NCBI GenBank assembly: GCA_022578965.1
Contig: MU400623.1
Span: 1 to 64,000, forward strand
From: Xylaria sp. FL1777
Taxonomy: Eukaryota; Ascomycota; Sordariomycetes; Xylariales; Xylariaceae
Reading direction: 5' to 3'
Length of the DNA stretch: 64,000 bases
Shown here: positions 1 through 12,339 of the stretch, in pieces
Layout: every line of letters begins with the position of its first letter
How positions within the stretch are numbered: the first letter of the stretch is position 1
The notes under the pieces: model-generated
Database searches by the model: none
The model's input: only the letters and a program-made list of their open reading frames with translations
What the model was told of the DNA's origin: nothing
Program-made: the position numbers and the translations under genes

Positions 1-3000
1 AAATATATTTTTTTGTAATTTGTTTTAATAATTATAAAGCTTTTAAATAATATTTATATGTTTATTTATTTTAACTTATATAAATAAAGCATTTAAATTT
101 ATTTAGTATAGCACTTTTGTTTTAATTTAAAATAGCAATTTTATACTTTTGCTTTAAAAATATATTTTTTAAATTATTTTGTTGTTTTTTGTTGTTTTAA
201 ACTTTTATAACTTGTATTTTTTTTTTAAGCTAAAAGATTTTTTTCTTTTTGTAGCTTTTTTTTCTGTTTTTTTTTTTAAATTAGCATTATTTTTAAAAGT
301 GTTTTTTTTTTCTGTAGTTATAACATTTAACTTTAAACATGTTTTAAAGTTATTATTCTTAAACTTTATTAATTTATTTAGATTTTTGTTTAATATTTTT
401 TTAAGTATTTTTTTTTTTGTTTTTTTTAGTTTTTTTAGTTTTAAAATACTAATTAAATAATTATTAATTAATTATAATAGCTATATTAATATACGTATTA
501 ATTTTTGCTAGTTTATTTATTTTATATAGTTTGTTTTAAACTTAAGTTTTAAGTTTACTATAAAATAAATAAAACAATATAAGCTTAAGTAATTTTAAAA
601 TTATTACTAATTATTTAAATTTTATAGCATAATTTACTGCTGTTTTTGTTTGTTTTAAGTAATAAAGTGCTTTTTTTGCGTATTTTGCCTTTTAGATATT
701 TTTAAACAATGCTTTTATTTAATTTTTAAACTTAACATAGTTTTTAAAAATCTTTTTTGTTTTTAGCTTAAAGTTAGTTAATTTATTAATTTTTAAAAAA
801 TCCTTTAAAATAAATTAAAACTATTTTAGTACTTTTTTTAATAAAAATTATAAAATAGTTATTATTTTTTAGTTTTTTTTTATAATAGTAATAAAATGCT
901 ATTTTAAATAAAGTTTAATATAAATTAAAAAAGCTTTTATATTTATAAATTTATTATAAAGCTTTAAAGCAGTAAGTTTAAAACTTTTAATGTTTAGTAT
1001 TTTTAATATTATAAATAATTTTAATAATAAAAGTAACAATAATAATAAAAAGTTAGGTTTTTTATTTTAAATTATTATTTTAAGTATAGCAGTAATAAAA
1101 ATAAGCATTAAGTTTACTAGTAGTAATATTAATATTAATTATAATATAATTATTTATTTAAAGCTTTAATTTATTATTATAGTAATAATTATTATTGCTG
1201 CTTTAATTATTATAGCTAATATTTATATTAGTTTAAAAGTTATAACGTTTAGTATTTAAGCTGTTTTTTAAGTTAAAACAACTAGTTTGCTTTATAGCAC
1301 TAATGTTAATATTAGTTTTTTTTTATTATTGCTATTTAACTTTTTTTTTTTTACTATTGCTTTTTTTTTAATAAAGATAGCTAGTAAAAATGCTAAAGTT
1401 TATTGTTTTAATGCGTTATTAGTTTTAAAAATCTTTAAAATTTTTAAACTTAATTTTTAACTTTTTATTTTTAGTAATATAACTTAGATTTAGTTTATTA
1501 ATTATTAAGTAAAGTTTATTTATATAATGCTAATTAGCATTTTTATTTTTTAAATATTCTTTAAGTATGCTTTTAAAAGTTTATTTTATAAATTAATTAT
1601 TATTTAACTTTTTTATACTAATATTTGTTTTATGTGCTAAGTTTTATTAATTAAAAAGCTATTAAAATATAATAAACTTATTATATATTAATATAATAGG
1701 TTTGCTTTTAAGGTTTTAATTTATAAGTAATAATAAAATCTTTAGCAATAATTTATTAAAAAAGTTTTCGAGGTATTTTTATTACTATATATTAATAAAA
1801 GTCTTAAAGAATTAAAAATAATAAATATATTAGTGCTTAGCAGTTATAAAAAATTAATAGCTAAAAAGCTAAAACTAAATAAATAACTAAATATAAAAAG
1901 TGCATAATTATATAAACAAAGGAAATAGTAGTAGTAATTTATAAATATTGCTTTTTTTAATAAACTTAATGTTATATTGTTTTAAGTTTAAAGCTTAATA
2001 AACTTAATACTTAAGTTTGTTAAGTTTAAAGCTTAATAAACTTAACGCTTAAATTTATTAAGTTTATGCATTAAACCTTTATAGTAGTTTAAATATATAT
2101 TTTTTTAGCAAATAAAACTTCTTTTACGTATGCTTTTTTTATACATGGCTTTTTAACTAGCCTAATTAGCCCATTTTATAACAAATAATTCCTATTTTAT
2201 ATATTCTTAATTTTTTTATTGCAAAAGTTTTATATATTTGCTTTTATAAATATTATAACTTAACTTTTTATATAATAATTATTTTTTTTTTATTTATTAT
2301 GCTTAAAAAGAAATTTATAAGCTATATAATAAAGAAAAATAATCGCAAATTATATTAAAAAAAACATTGCTATATAAGCAAATTATTTAATTTCTTTATT
2401 TTATTTTACTTTATATAACTTATTTAATTTATTTCTTTAGCTATTTTTTTAAATATTTAAGCGTTATGTTAATCTTTTAAGTAATATTAAATTATTGTTT
2501 ATTAATATTACTTTTAATAAGCTAAGCAACAAAATTAGCTTAAAAAAAACGCTTTAATTTGCGTTTTAATTTAATTTTTTTTTTAGTTAAGCAAACAAAA
2601 ATATTTTTAGTTAAAACTATTTGTTCTTTAAAGTTTTTAAGCATAAAATTTTCTTTAATTATTATAGTTATTATATTAGCTTTAAAATATTTAGTTATAT
2701 TGCTTTTAAACTTATAAAATAAATAGTTTTATAACTAAATAATAAATGCGCAATTAGTATACATATTAAACTTTTATTTTAAAATAGTACAACAAAAAAA
2801 AAAAAATAAAGCTTTATATACTTTTTGCTTTTAGCTATTATTAATAACTGTTTATAATACTTATAAAGTATAGCATTTTATATTTTAAACAGCTATATAA
2901 ACATAGCTATAAGTTAGCAAAAATCGTAAAAAATTCAATATATATATTTGCTTTAAAAACTGCTTTTAATTGCTTTTATATATAATAAGCAAAATTTTAA

Positions 3001-6000
3001 ATGCTTTTATTTTTTTATTTAACTAAAGCTAGCTTAAATATATTAATTTATATAATATATATAAAAAAAATTATAACTAACTTTTTATTAAATATATTTA
3101 TTGCTAGCGTTACTACTAAGAATTTTAATTTATAAATAGCTTAATGCTTAATTATATAAAATAAAAAAAATTAGCTAAATAAAAAAAACAAAATCTAAAA
3201 AAAAAAAAAGCATATATATTTTGCTATTTATTAGTAAACTTAACTTTTTAAATATTATAAGTATAACTATTTACTAGCTAAGCAGTATTAATTTTTTAAA
3301 TATTAATTAATTGTTATAATGCTTTTTAATTGTTAAAAACTTTATTAATAACAAAAAAATCATTTTTTAAGTGCTTAGTTAAACAAGCATTAATTATGCT
3401 ATTTAAAAACAAAAACTCTATAATAAAAGCATAAACTAATTAGTTTAAAAACTTAAGCATACAAAAAAAAAATTGTAAGAAAAATTTAAGCTTTAAAACT
3501 ACTTAAAAAAAAACAAATTAAAAAAAAAAACAAGTTTTTTTTTTATATTTACTAAAGCTTAAGTTATTTACTTTGTTATTAATAGCAATAAATGTTTAAA
3601 AAAAATAAGTTATAAATATATTAAAAAAAAGTTAAAAAATAACTATTTAGCTAACTAAAACTATTTTACTTGCTTATTTTTTAATTAATACTAATATAAA
3701 TATATAAAAAATAATTGTTATAAAAGCATTTAGCAATTAATAATTTATTTTAGTAATAAAATAATTAATTAATAAATTAAAAATAATATAGTAAATTTAT
3801 AAAAAAAAAGTACGCTAGTTTAAAAATATATATTTTAGCTTTTTTTTTATTATATTTGTTTTATTAAACTTTTTATTTATATTTAACTTTGCTATTTTAT
3901 TTATTTAATAAGTTTTAACTTTTTGCATTTAGCATAAATGCTTTTAGCATTTATATTTAAAAAATCTTATAATTATTAAAAAGTAATAATTTAAATTAAC
4001 AATTAAAAATATTAAACTATATATAGCAAGTAATACTAATATTAATACTTATATTTTATACTTTTTTATATTATTTGCTTTTATACTTTTAACTTATATT
4101 AAAATTTCTAACTTGCTTGCATTTTTTATTTAATTATAAAATATAGCAAAAAGCATATATATGCTTAAATATTATTAAAGATTGCTTTTATTATATATAT
4201 ATGCTTTTAATTATTATATTTCCTATTTTTAAAGAAATTATTAGTATTGCAAATTAGTTAAAAATAAAAGCATTTTTTTTAAAAAGTTTTAAAAAGCTAA
4301 TACTTAATACTAAAGCATATAAACAACTAGCATAAAAAATAGCAAACTTTAAAAAAAAAGCAAAAAGAAAAAAAAATAAGCATATATATATAAACTTAAT
4401 TACTAATTATAAAAAGCTTTTTTTTAAGAACTAAAGGCTTTTTAAAAATAGCTTTAAAAAAAAACTAATAATTATTAAAAGTTTAAAGTATAAAAAATAT
4501 TTAGCTTACTAGCTTTTTTTATAAATTAAAAAACTAAATATAAAAAATATTTAGTTAAAAAATATATTACTTTTTTTAGTTAATGTTTTTTTAAAGTCCG
4601 TTTTAAAATTTTATTTTATATAAAAAAAAATAACTTTTATAAAAAGTTTATTTTTTAAAAACTTAAAAAAAAAAAAAAAAGTAGTACTAAAAAAGCACTT
4701 TAGCTATACGTTTTTTAAAAATAGCAAAACTTGCTAAAACTTATTTTTAAACTTAGTTTAATAAATATAAAAAAAAATAATATATTTAATATATAAAAAG
4801 TATTATAATAAAAAAGCATTAAAATATTAGTAATTTATACTATATATAATTTTAATAAAAGTTTTTTATACTTTTAACTTATTGCTTAATAAAAAAACGC
4901 TTAATTTTTAAAAAAAAGCTTTTATAGCATATTTTGCTATATAAAACCGCTTAATAAACGTAAATAAAACGTTACTTTATATGCTTAAACTAAAAACTAA
5001 ATATTTAAAAGCATTTTTATAAACTGCAAACTAAATATTAAAATTTATAGCTATAAAAAGTTTTATAATATTAATATAATACTTATTTAAGATTAAAAAA
5101 CACTACAAAAATAATAATTTCTGCTTTAATAAGTTTAATATTATATTTATAAAAAATTTAATAGTTTTAGCAATAAAGCTAAAACTATATAAAAAATAAA
5201 AACCTATAGTATAAAAACTAAATATTTAGCAGTTATTATTTATAAAATTTTTAAAAAAACTGCTATTAAAAAAAGCTTTAAATAATTATTAAAAAAATAA
5301 TAATATAAAACATTTTAATAAACTAAAGCTTTATAATAAATAAAAGCTAGCTTATTATTTTTTATTAAATAAAGTTTTAAAAATAATATATAAAAATAAT
5401 AAAAAGCAATAATTAAAAACTTTTTTTTTAAAACAATAAATAGCTGCTAAAAAAACTTATTAATATAAACAAAAGTATTTAAATTACTAAAAAAAGCTTG
5501 CTATTTATAGCTGCTATAAAAACCTTTATAAAATAAATATTATAAAATAAAGAATTAAAGCTATTTATATTATAAATATTTTTATAAAGCTAAACGTTAA
5601 AAAATAGCTAAATAAACACAAAATAAAAGCTTTATTAAACGTATTACTTTAGCTATATATAAATAAAAAAGCTAAAGCTTTAAAAATAAGTATTAAACTT
5701 AAATATAACTAATTTATAAAAAATTTTCTTATAAACTAGCAAAACATAAAATAAGCTGCAATAATTGCTACAACTTTTTAAATAAAATATTTTATAATAA
5801 AATATTACTTAAATAATTACTAAATTATTATTTTTATTAATATTGTTTTAAAAGTAATATATATTTTAAACTTTAAATATGCTACTAATAAAAATAATAA
5901 ACAAGTTTTTTAAAAATTACAAAAGTATTAAATAATAAAGCACTTTAATATAAAAATTATATTAAGCTATTTTATACTTTTTTGCTTTTGCTAGCGCAAT

Positions 6001-7020
6001 AACTATATATATAAGTTTATTAAAGCTTTATATTTATATTATATGTTTTATAATTTAATAAGCTAATATTTAAGAAAAAGTATTAATAATTAAAAAAGTT
6101 ATAAATAGCTTATTTAATTTTTAAAAGTAAACTTTAAAAAGCACTTTAGCTTTAAATTACAAAAAGATTTACGTTTATTACTTTTAATAAACGTTAAACT
6201 TTATTATTTTTTAAAAAAACCAAAAGTAATTTCTTTTAAGTTTAATAAGTTAGCTTTTTTATTATTAAGCGTTAAAAATATACAAAATAAAAAAAAAACG
6301 CTAGAAAAAAAACTAAAAGTTAATTGTTTTGCTTTTTTAGTGCTTTTTACTTTAAAGCATAAAAAAAGTTCTTAGCAAAAAAAACTAATAGTTATATTAA
6401 AAAAATCTTATTATAAATAATATAAAAACGTTTTAATAATGCAAAATTATTTTGCTATAAATATTTTTATAAATATTTTTTTTTTAAATATAATAAACTA
6501 AGTATAAAACTTAGCTAAGCTTAATAGTTTAAAAAAAAAAAAGTACAAATTTTTTATAAGCACTTTTATAAAAAAAACGCTAAGCATTTTTAAAAGCTTT
6601 TGCTTATATATTTAAATATATAAAAAAGCTAAAACTAGTTTTAATAAAGCTATAATGCTTTTATAAGTGCTAAAGCTTAAGCTATTTTTAAATGCAGCAA
6701 AAAAAATAAAAAAAAACTTATAAAACTAAATAAACAAAAAAAAATAATATTAACTTTATTTAAAAAACGCTAATAAAAATAAAAAACTTTATAATTATAA
6801 GTATTAAAATAAACTAAAAGCAGCTATATTTTAATAAAAGAAAATTAAAGTAAAATAAAATAGCTAAATAAGCTAACTAGCTAATTAAAATAAGTTTAAG
6901 CTAAATTATATAGTAAAAATAAAAGTATAAATATTACGCTAGATTTTATAGTATAAATTTAACTATTACGCATAAAAAGATAAAAATTAGCTACGATTGC
7001 TTTATTTGTATTATTAAATA
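1..7020. repeat. AT-rich, RIP-like gene-free block
   Basis: By eye only about one base in eight to ten is G or C, against roughly half in the genes to the right. CpG is almost absent, TA is very frequent, and the remaining C and G sit mostly in GC, AC or GT contexts. No convincing coding region survives; the longest open stretch (179-460) is a run of Phe, Leu and Lys codons from T/A-rich DNA. This pattern is known from repeat-induced point mutation of transposons, and from AT-rich centromeric or subtelomeric blocks in filamentous ascomycetes. The original element cannot be identified. The right edge is sharp, at about 7015-7060, where normal composition resumes. RIP is the likeliest origin; a centromere flank is an alternative. 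Confidence 0.8.
1984..2070. repeat. 38-bp-period tandem repeat inside the AT block
   Basis: Two nearly identical 38-base units begin at 1984 and 2022, each opening AAGTTTAAAGCTTAATAAAC. A third, truncated copy begins at 2060. The few differences between units are C/T changes. It is a short local array inside the AT-rich block with no evident function. Confidence 0.6.
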
Positions 7021-8135
7021 GCCCTTTAATTAATTGTTTAATTCTTTAATTCATACATGGCCTAATTGCTTAGATGCGTAAGTTATGACTTATCTCCTTG
7101 CAATTGAAGTGTTGTGGTAGATCTTGCGCGATCACACTGCTCCATTTCAATATATGACTGGTTCATTTATAATAATGGAAGACCACATTGAGGCAACCAC
7201 TGATGTGGCTAGGGTGAGTACACTTGCATCAATGCTAGACGTTAAGAAAATTCCAACTAAGATCTCGAATTTGTGTCTGCTGATGGTGTATAAGATCTAA
7301 TGTACATCAAAATTGACGTGGTAGGAAAGAACAACATAGTGCTCATGCTCCTCTCGGGATTCGGGTTCATGCAATAGACGTTGAAAAGTTCTAGATATAA
7401 CCTACCAATAGCCTTCGATCGTATAAGAATATCTTACTACACTTTACATGTAGATAGGTACTGGATATTCGCGATATTGTCCCTACTTTTGGTACCTTAG
7501 GGTTTGATGCTACCACACCCTTATAATAGGCTTCCACCATCCTACTGTGAGATATTATGCTGATCGTGACTCTAAGTCCTGTGCGCGGTCCGTTGTAAGT
7601 GTGAAGCCACACATCGGCTTTCCGCTACGAAAAAATGCGGTGTTGAAGGGAAACCAAGATCTGTGATGCAGATGGGAGTATATCTTCATATAACCTGAAT
7701 TTTACTCATTGTAACTGCTTCAGATCCATGATCAGTATTGTAAAAGCAGCGGCCTTCAAAGCACCAACAGTGCTAGCAGTAGTAGTCTTCCAAGTAAGAG
7801 CGTTCCCACGCATAATAGGCAACATAGGTGCATTATGACCCCTAGAAAAATTCTTACGTCAGTGCGAGTATTATTCTCGGACGCTCTGATTCATTCTACA
7901 ACAGTCAAAGGAGCAGGATCACAAGTCAAATAATAATAATAATACGTTTTTCAGAAAAGACTTTGAATAATCATTGAATAGACCTCTACATAAGCATTTT
8001 ATAATAGGACTTCGAATAATACTCAGGTCTATTTAAACGTTTATTAGAAGTTCTATTCAGGCGCTGCTATCCCTAGCGTGCCTGAGATCGTGAATAGCGG
8101 CCACTGTCTATAAATATAGCTCAGGCGCGAGCATT
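7021..8135. other. Transition intergenic region
   Basis: Composition returns to normal from about 7060. Short open stretches exist on both strands (for example 7391-7612 minus), but none resembles a family I recognise and none has a gene-like exon structure. It may contain decayed repeat DNA. The last 100 bases are the 3' flank of the PLP-enzyme gene. Confidence 0.5.
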
Positions 8136-9576
8136 TCACGCGGATGGGGCAGCATTGCTTTTCTCCTTCGCCAACGCCTCGAATCCCTGAATGAGGTCGT
8201 CTCGCAGATCTTCCCAACCCTCGACGCCTATACTCAGCCTCAGCAGGCGCTTGTCGACCCCGGCGTCCGTCATGGAGCGCCACTCGATGAGACTCTCCAC
8301 GCCGCCGAGGCTGGTAGCGTGATGGAAGAGAACCAACTTGCTGGGGAGTTTCCGCGCGTCGTTTTCGTCCTTCATGTATATCGCGAAGACGGGGCCAAAG
8401 CCGTTCGGCATCTGCTTCTTCAGCCAGCCCAGCTCCTCCCCTTTGCTCCCCACCTGCAGACTCGCGTGTTTGATCTCCGCGACCGTGTCGTGCACCACGC
8501 TGCCCGCGCGACCTCGCTCGGCTTCCAGCCACCGCACCAGCTTCTCCGTGTCGGCACTCTGCTTGCGGACGCGCAGCTCCAGCGTCCGGAGACTGCGGAT
8601 GCCCAGCCACCCCTCCAGACTGCCCATCACGGACCCGAGGAAGACGCGCTCCGCCAGCAGGCCCGGGAGCCACTCCTCGGCGTGCCGCGGCGCGATGGCC
8701 AGCACGCCGCACAGCAGGTCGCTGTGGCCGCCGAAGTACTTGGTGCCGCTGTGCATGATGACGTCGACGCCGAAGGCGAAGGGCTCGAGCAGCGGCGGCG
8801 GGGCGAAGGTGGCGTCGACGGAGAGCACGGCGCCGGTGCGCCGCGCCTTGTCGGCGTAGAAGGCGAGGTCGCGCGCCTCGCCCGTCGGGTTCAGCGGCGT
8901 CTCCACGTGGATCAGGTCCCCCGGCCCCAGCTCCTCGTCCGCGCAGTCCAGGTCCAGCTGCACCAGCCCCGTCAGCTTCGTCATGATCCTCAGCACGCCG
9001 TGGCAGCCGTGGTACCCGCCGCCGATGGCGATCCGCTTCGGGTTCAGAAACACCACCATCGCGTGGAACGCCGACAGCCCCGAGCTGTACGATAGCGCGG
9101 GCCCGCCGAGGATCGACGTCAGGATGGCCTCGAAGCGCTGCGTGTTTGGCGCGGTCACTCGCGAGTATATGTGTGAGTCGTGTGGATTACTCGGCTGTTC
9201 GAAAAGTTGGGCTTTTTGTTAGCCGAGGTGTCCAGATTGGCGCATAAGGGGAACTGCTAGCTTGTTTGTATGTATAAAGAAGCATGAGAGTGGGGATACA
9301 GCCTTCGTGGCATAATGATGCCATGGATGAAGCATTAGAGAGATGTCTTACGCTGGCGTTCTTCATATAACTGAGATCGTCTGGGTTTCGGCTATACCGA
9401 AACGTGGTCGAGACGTGCATAGGCGGTGCCACGGCCGCGTGAGAGTTGAGGAAGTCGTCGGCATGGATGGTTTGCGCCGAGAGTGACAGGTGCTGGAGCC
9501 TCGATGCCAATGCGGTGGCATCTTGCCTGAAGAGCCCCGTGCCGTTCGTCCCGCCGTCTGTCTCTTCGCCCGCCAT
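8136..9576 (-). CDS. Cystathionine gamma-synthase/beta-lyase-family PLP enzyme
   Basis: There are two exons, 9576-9352 and 9194-8136, with a GTAAGA...ACAG intron in phase 0, giving about 427 residues. The product is a fold-type I pyridoxal-phosphate enzyme of the Cys/Met metabolism family, which acts in transsulfuration. The N-terminal part has the family pattern APPMHVSTTFRY and, across the splice, IYSRVTAPNTQRFE. Later come SYSSGLSAFHA and a VDATFAPPPLL segment. The PLP-binding lysine is in HSGTKYFGGHSD. The C-terminal half carries LRLSIGVEGWEDL, typical of the family. Motifs alone do not separate gamma-synthase from beta-lyase activity. The ATG at 9576 is preferred because the 23 codons upstream of it look like untranslated sequence; an in-frame ATG at 9645 is the alternative. 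The gene is strongly GC-rich and lies only about 1.1 kb from the AT-rich block. Confidence 0.88.
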
Positions 9577-10439
9577 TATATGCACTTCCCGGACTTTTGC
9601 GACTGATATTCCCCCGCCTGTGTATGTGCGTTTTGATTCTTTCAAGAGCCAAGATGGTTACACGTTAGCTCAGCAATGTCGACAATCTCTAGTATGCGCT
9701 GGCTTTACGGAGCAGTTATTGTAAATGTCTTTCCCTCTCGCGTCCAGTCTTATGTGGGCAAACGTAAGAACGTATGATGGCAAGTCTAGGGAGTCAGTTC
9801 GATTAATAAACAACCAACAACAACATTTCTTCACGTTATCGTAGCGGGGTAAATAAGTGGTGTCTTGAGTACCACCTTACGCCTAAGGAAGCTCCTTTAG
9901 TTCCCGAAGACCCCATCCGAGCTACTCTCCAATAATAATGGATTAGGCATCGGTATCCGTCATGTTGCGCCATCGAGTTTAGGTTTAGAAGGGCGCGGCG
10001 ACCGCTGCCGGTATCGGGGTCTTTCGTCATTAGGATACCCGGCCGCGATCCGGGATTAGTGCCGGTGGAGGCATACTCAGGTTTGGCATGCGGGGGTTTT
10101 AAGGGTCTCTGTTGAAGGGCGTTATATTGCAGGGAATTTTCCATCCTACACTATACATCAAGGTCTCGTTGACAACCTACACAACTTTAATTTCCTCGTC
10201 GCGAAGTAGTCTACATACCGTTAATCCATATCTACCTTTAGTGGACAGAGTTTTCTTTCGTAACATTCTAGTCAACGCATAGTCAGCGGGTGGAACGATA
10301 GGATATGAGCAAGTCGTGACCGATGAAGTCTCCTCGTAGATGTGTAAAATTGATGGAGAGACGAAGAAAAATAAACAACAATTCCCTTCAAGTAGAACGC
10401 CACGCCAATGCAAAAAGGTATATATGATATCCCTGCCCC
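9577..10439. other. Intergenic region, no supported gene
   Basis: This region lies between the start of the PLP enzyme and the 3' end of BUD23. A 102-codon open frame on the minus strand (9836-10144) is GC-rich but resembles nothing I recognise and lacks splice or promoter support. No RNA gene was seen. Confidence 0.45.
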
Positions 10440-11366
10440 TCAAAATGCAATGCGCCTCTTCCGTCCTGTGTACTTCGACGTCGCCTTAACGACCTTGCCT
10501 TTCCGTTCCATCTGCTCTTTCTTGTGGATAATCCAGGCCTTGCTGCCCTTTTTCAGCTCGCCCTTGCCACTCTTCTTTTGTGTCCTGTTATCGAGAATGT
10601 CGACATCATCCATCCCCTTCACGACGCCAGTGATATCGCCACCCTTGTCTTCAAGCGAGCCGCCGCCAACTGTCAGCACCAGGTAATATTTAATGTTCTT
10701 CGTCTCGGGGTCATCCTCCAGCAAACCGGCACCGAAGCCAGCCTTGACAGCAGCGCCCGTGATCATCTTCTTCTGCTCGTCGTTCTTGGGGTAGAACTGA
10801 CAGACAGCGCGCCCCCCTCGTTTGAGGCTTGCATACAAACCGTCGAAAAAGCGCGATAAACGCCCTATAGGTGATATATCACTGCTCTCGGCATTACATA
10901 ACCACTGGATAGCGCTGATGCTGATGGCGGCGTCGAAGGTACCCGCGCGAAAGGGTACACCCTGGCCAATGTCGGCCAGCATCAGGTCGCCCTCGACATC
11001 CCGCTGCAGCGCGACGTCCAGCATCGATGGGGCTATGTCCATCCCAATCCATGTGTGCGGACCACCCTCCTCGGGCGGCACTGCTGATAAGATCTCGCCG
11101 GATAGCCCGCTACCACAGCCGACGTCGAGGATGAGGGAAGGGGATTTGAGGTCGAGGAGCTGGAGGGCACGCTCGGCCATGGACGCCTGGATGTTTTGTA
11201 TCCGTGAGGAGGTGGTGTATTTGCGGGCTTCGGTGTCGTCATAGTGTATGTCGGCGGACCTGAGAAGGCTGTAAGCGAGATGTCATGTATATGTCGGCAT
11301 GGGATGAACGAAGAAGCATGGCGGGGTAGGAGGGGTCTCTTACAGAGTGTCCTCTGGCCGTGACAT
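10440..11366 (-). CDS. BUD23: 18S rRNA (guanine-N7)-methyltransferase Bud23
   Basis: Exon 1 (11366-11344) encodes MSRPEDTL. A GTAAGA...CTCAG intron follows, then exon 2 (11259-10440), for a total of 280 residues, the usual Bud23/WBSCR22 length. The family methylates a guanine in 18S rRNA and supports 40S subunit maturation and export, working with Trm112. The SAM-binding motif ILDVGCGSGLSGE lies near residue 51. IGMDIAPSMLDVA and ISISAIQWLCNA follow, and the lysine/arginine-rich tail ending GRKRRIAF is typical of Bud23. The start is supported by the conserved MSRPED opening and by the clean splice into IHYDDTEARKYTTSSR. The gene is divergent from SVP26, and a small transposon lies between them. 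Confidence 0.95.
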
Positions 11367-11769
11367 CTTGTCAATTGGCCCGTATTATATTATATGTAGT
11401 TTTCTCGGTATTGGATTGGGGATCTATTGAATTCGTAGCATTCTCATTTGGGGGTTGGGTCACTGTTACGTCGAATTGTTCTAGTCTGGAAATAGTTACA
11501 TATATGCGTCCCCAGATTAGATCTGCCGCTACAATCACTCGTCTCACTGTCAGTGAGTGCTTTCAACTTTTCGGTGGAGTCGGTCTTATCGCCGACTTAT
11601 CGCATTCCGAGGAAATACCGATCCAAGGGTCCGGACTTAGTGTACGCATAAGGTACCTACTGACTAACCTACCTAGGTAGGTACGTAGTACGGTATCCTT
11701 AATGTGGGTCTCGTCCGCAGGAGGCAGTAGATCTTACCTAGAGAAGGCCACGCATCCATCATTCTCATG

Positions 11770-11780
11770 GTTGATATCCC
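11770..11780. repeat. Target-site duplication, left copy
   Basis: GTTGATATCCC lies immediately left of the left inverted end of the element at 11781-12245. It is repeated exactly at 12246-12256. Confidence 0.85.
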
Positions 11781-12245
11781 AATGCGAATTTTCGGACCTG
11801 AAGAATTGATATCGGGACCTGAATCTAAACCCAATGCAGCAATCCCCCCACAGGTACTGCGGGTCCCTCTCCACTTTACCTGTATTTGTATGAGGTGTGG
11901 AGTTACCTCATGTATTTACAAGGGCTACCCATGAACTAAGCTAAAAAAAACAGGTATGCAACTAAATCAATTAACGTCGCTATATTATAGCGCACCTCAC
12001 CTACTAGTACCACTATATTATAGCACACCCTCTTTACTAATACTGCGGTATTATAGTGCACCTTACATTTAAACCATTAGCGCGAAACATCTTTGAGAGC
12101 ATAACCGACCGTTATTTTTATTGGTGTCCACAAAATATCTTACGCTATACCGTTTTCTATGGGAAATAGGTAGAGCTGGACGTCTACCGAATTGGGTTTA
12201 GATTCAGGTCCCGATATCAATTCTTCAGGTCCGAAAATTCGCATT
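11781..12245. mobile_element. Non-autonomous TIR DNA transposon (MITE), 465 bp
   Basis: Perfect 55-base terminal inverted repeats occupy 11781-11835 and 12191-12245; the left end begins AATGCGAATTTTCGGACCTG. They are flanked by an identical 11-base duplication (11770-11780 and 12246-12256). If the termini are drawn one base further out, the duplication is 9 bases. No coding region lies inside, so the element is non-autonomous. Long inverted ends with a 9-11 bp duplication are known for Mutator-like elements, so a MULE-derived MITE is the best guess. The identical ends suggest recent insertion. It sits between the divergent genes BUD23 and SVP26, ending 84 bases before the SVP26 start codon. 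Confidence 0.88.
11981..12063. repeat. Three 33-bp tandem units inside the MITE
   Basis: The word TATTATAGYRCACC recurs at 11983, 12016 and 12049, exactly 33 bases apart. The rest of each unit has diverged. It could be a subterminal or internal binding array for a transposase, but that is inference. Confidence 0.65.
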
Positions 12246-12256
12246 GTTGATATCCC
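12246..12256. repeat. Target-site duplication, right copy
   Basis: GTTGATATCCC follows the right inverted end and is identical to 11770-11780. Confidence 0.85.
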
Positions 12257-12339
12257 TCGAAGACAAGAAAAGAACAACATTCTACCAATCCATCAACAAC
12301 AGCGACCACGATAATGTCTATGCCTTTATAGTTGGAACC

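Noticed and set aside
179..460. 93-codon open frame in the AT-rich block
   Set aside because: It is composed almost only of Phe, Leu, Lys, Asn and Ile codons produced by T/A runs. There is no domain and no neighbouring gene structure.
8319..9095. 258-codon plus-strand open frame
   Set aside because: It lies antisense to the GC-rich PLP-enzyme exon. Its Arg/His/Ala-rich content is a shadow of that gene.
9836..10144. 102-codon minus-strand frame
   Set aside because: It has GC-rich, protein-like composition but no recognisable motif, no splice support and no good start context. It was left as intergenic.
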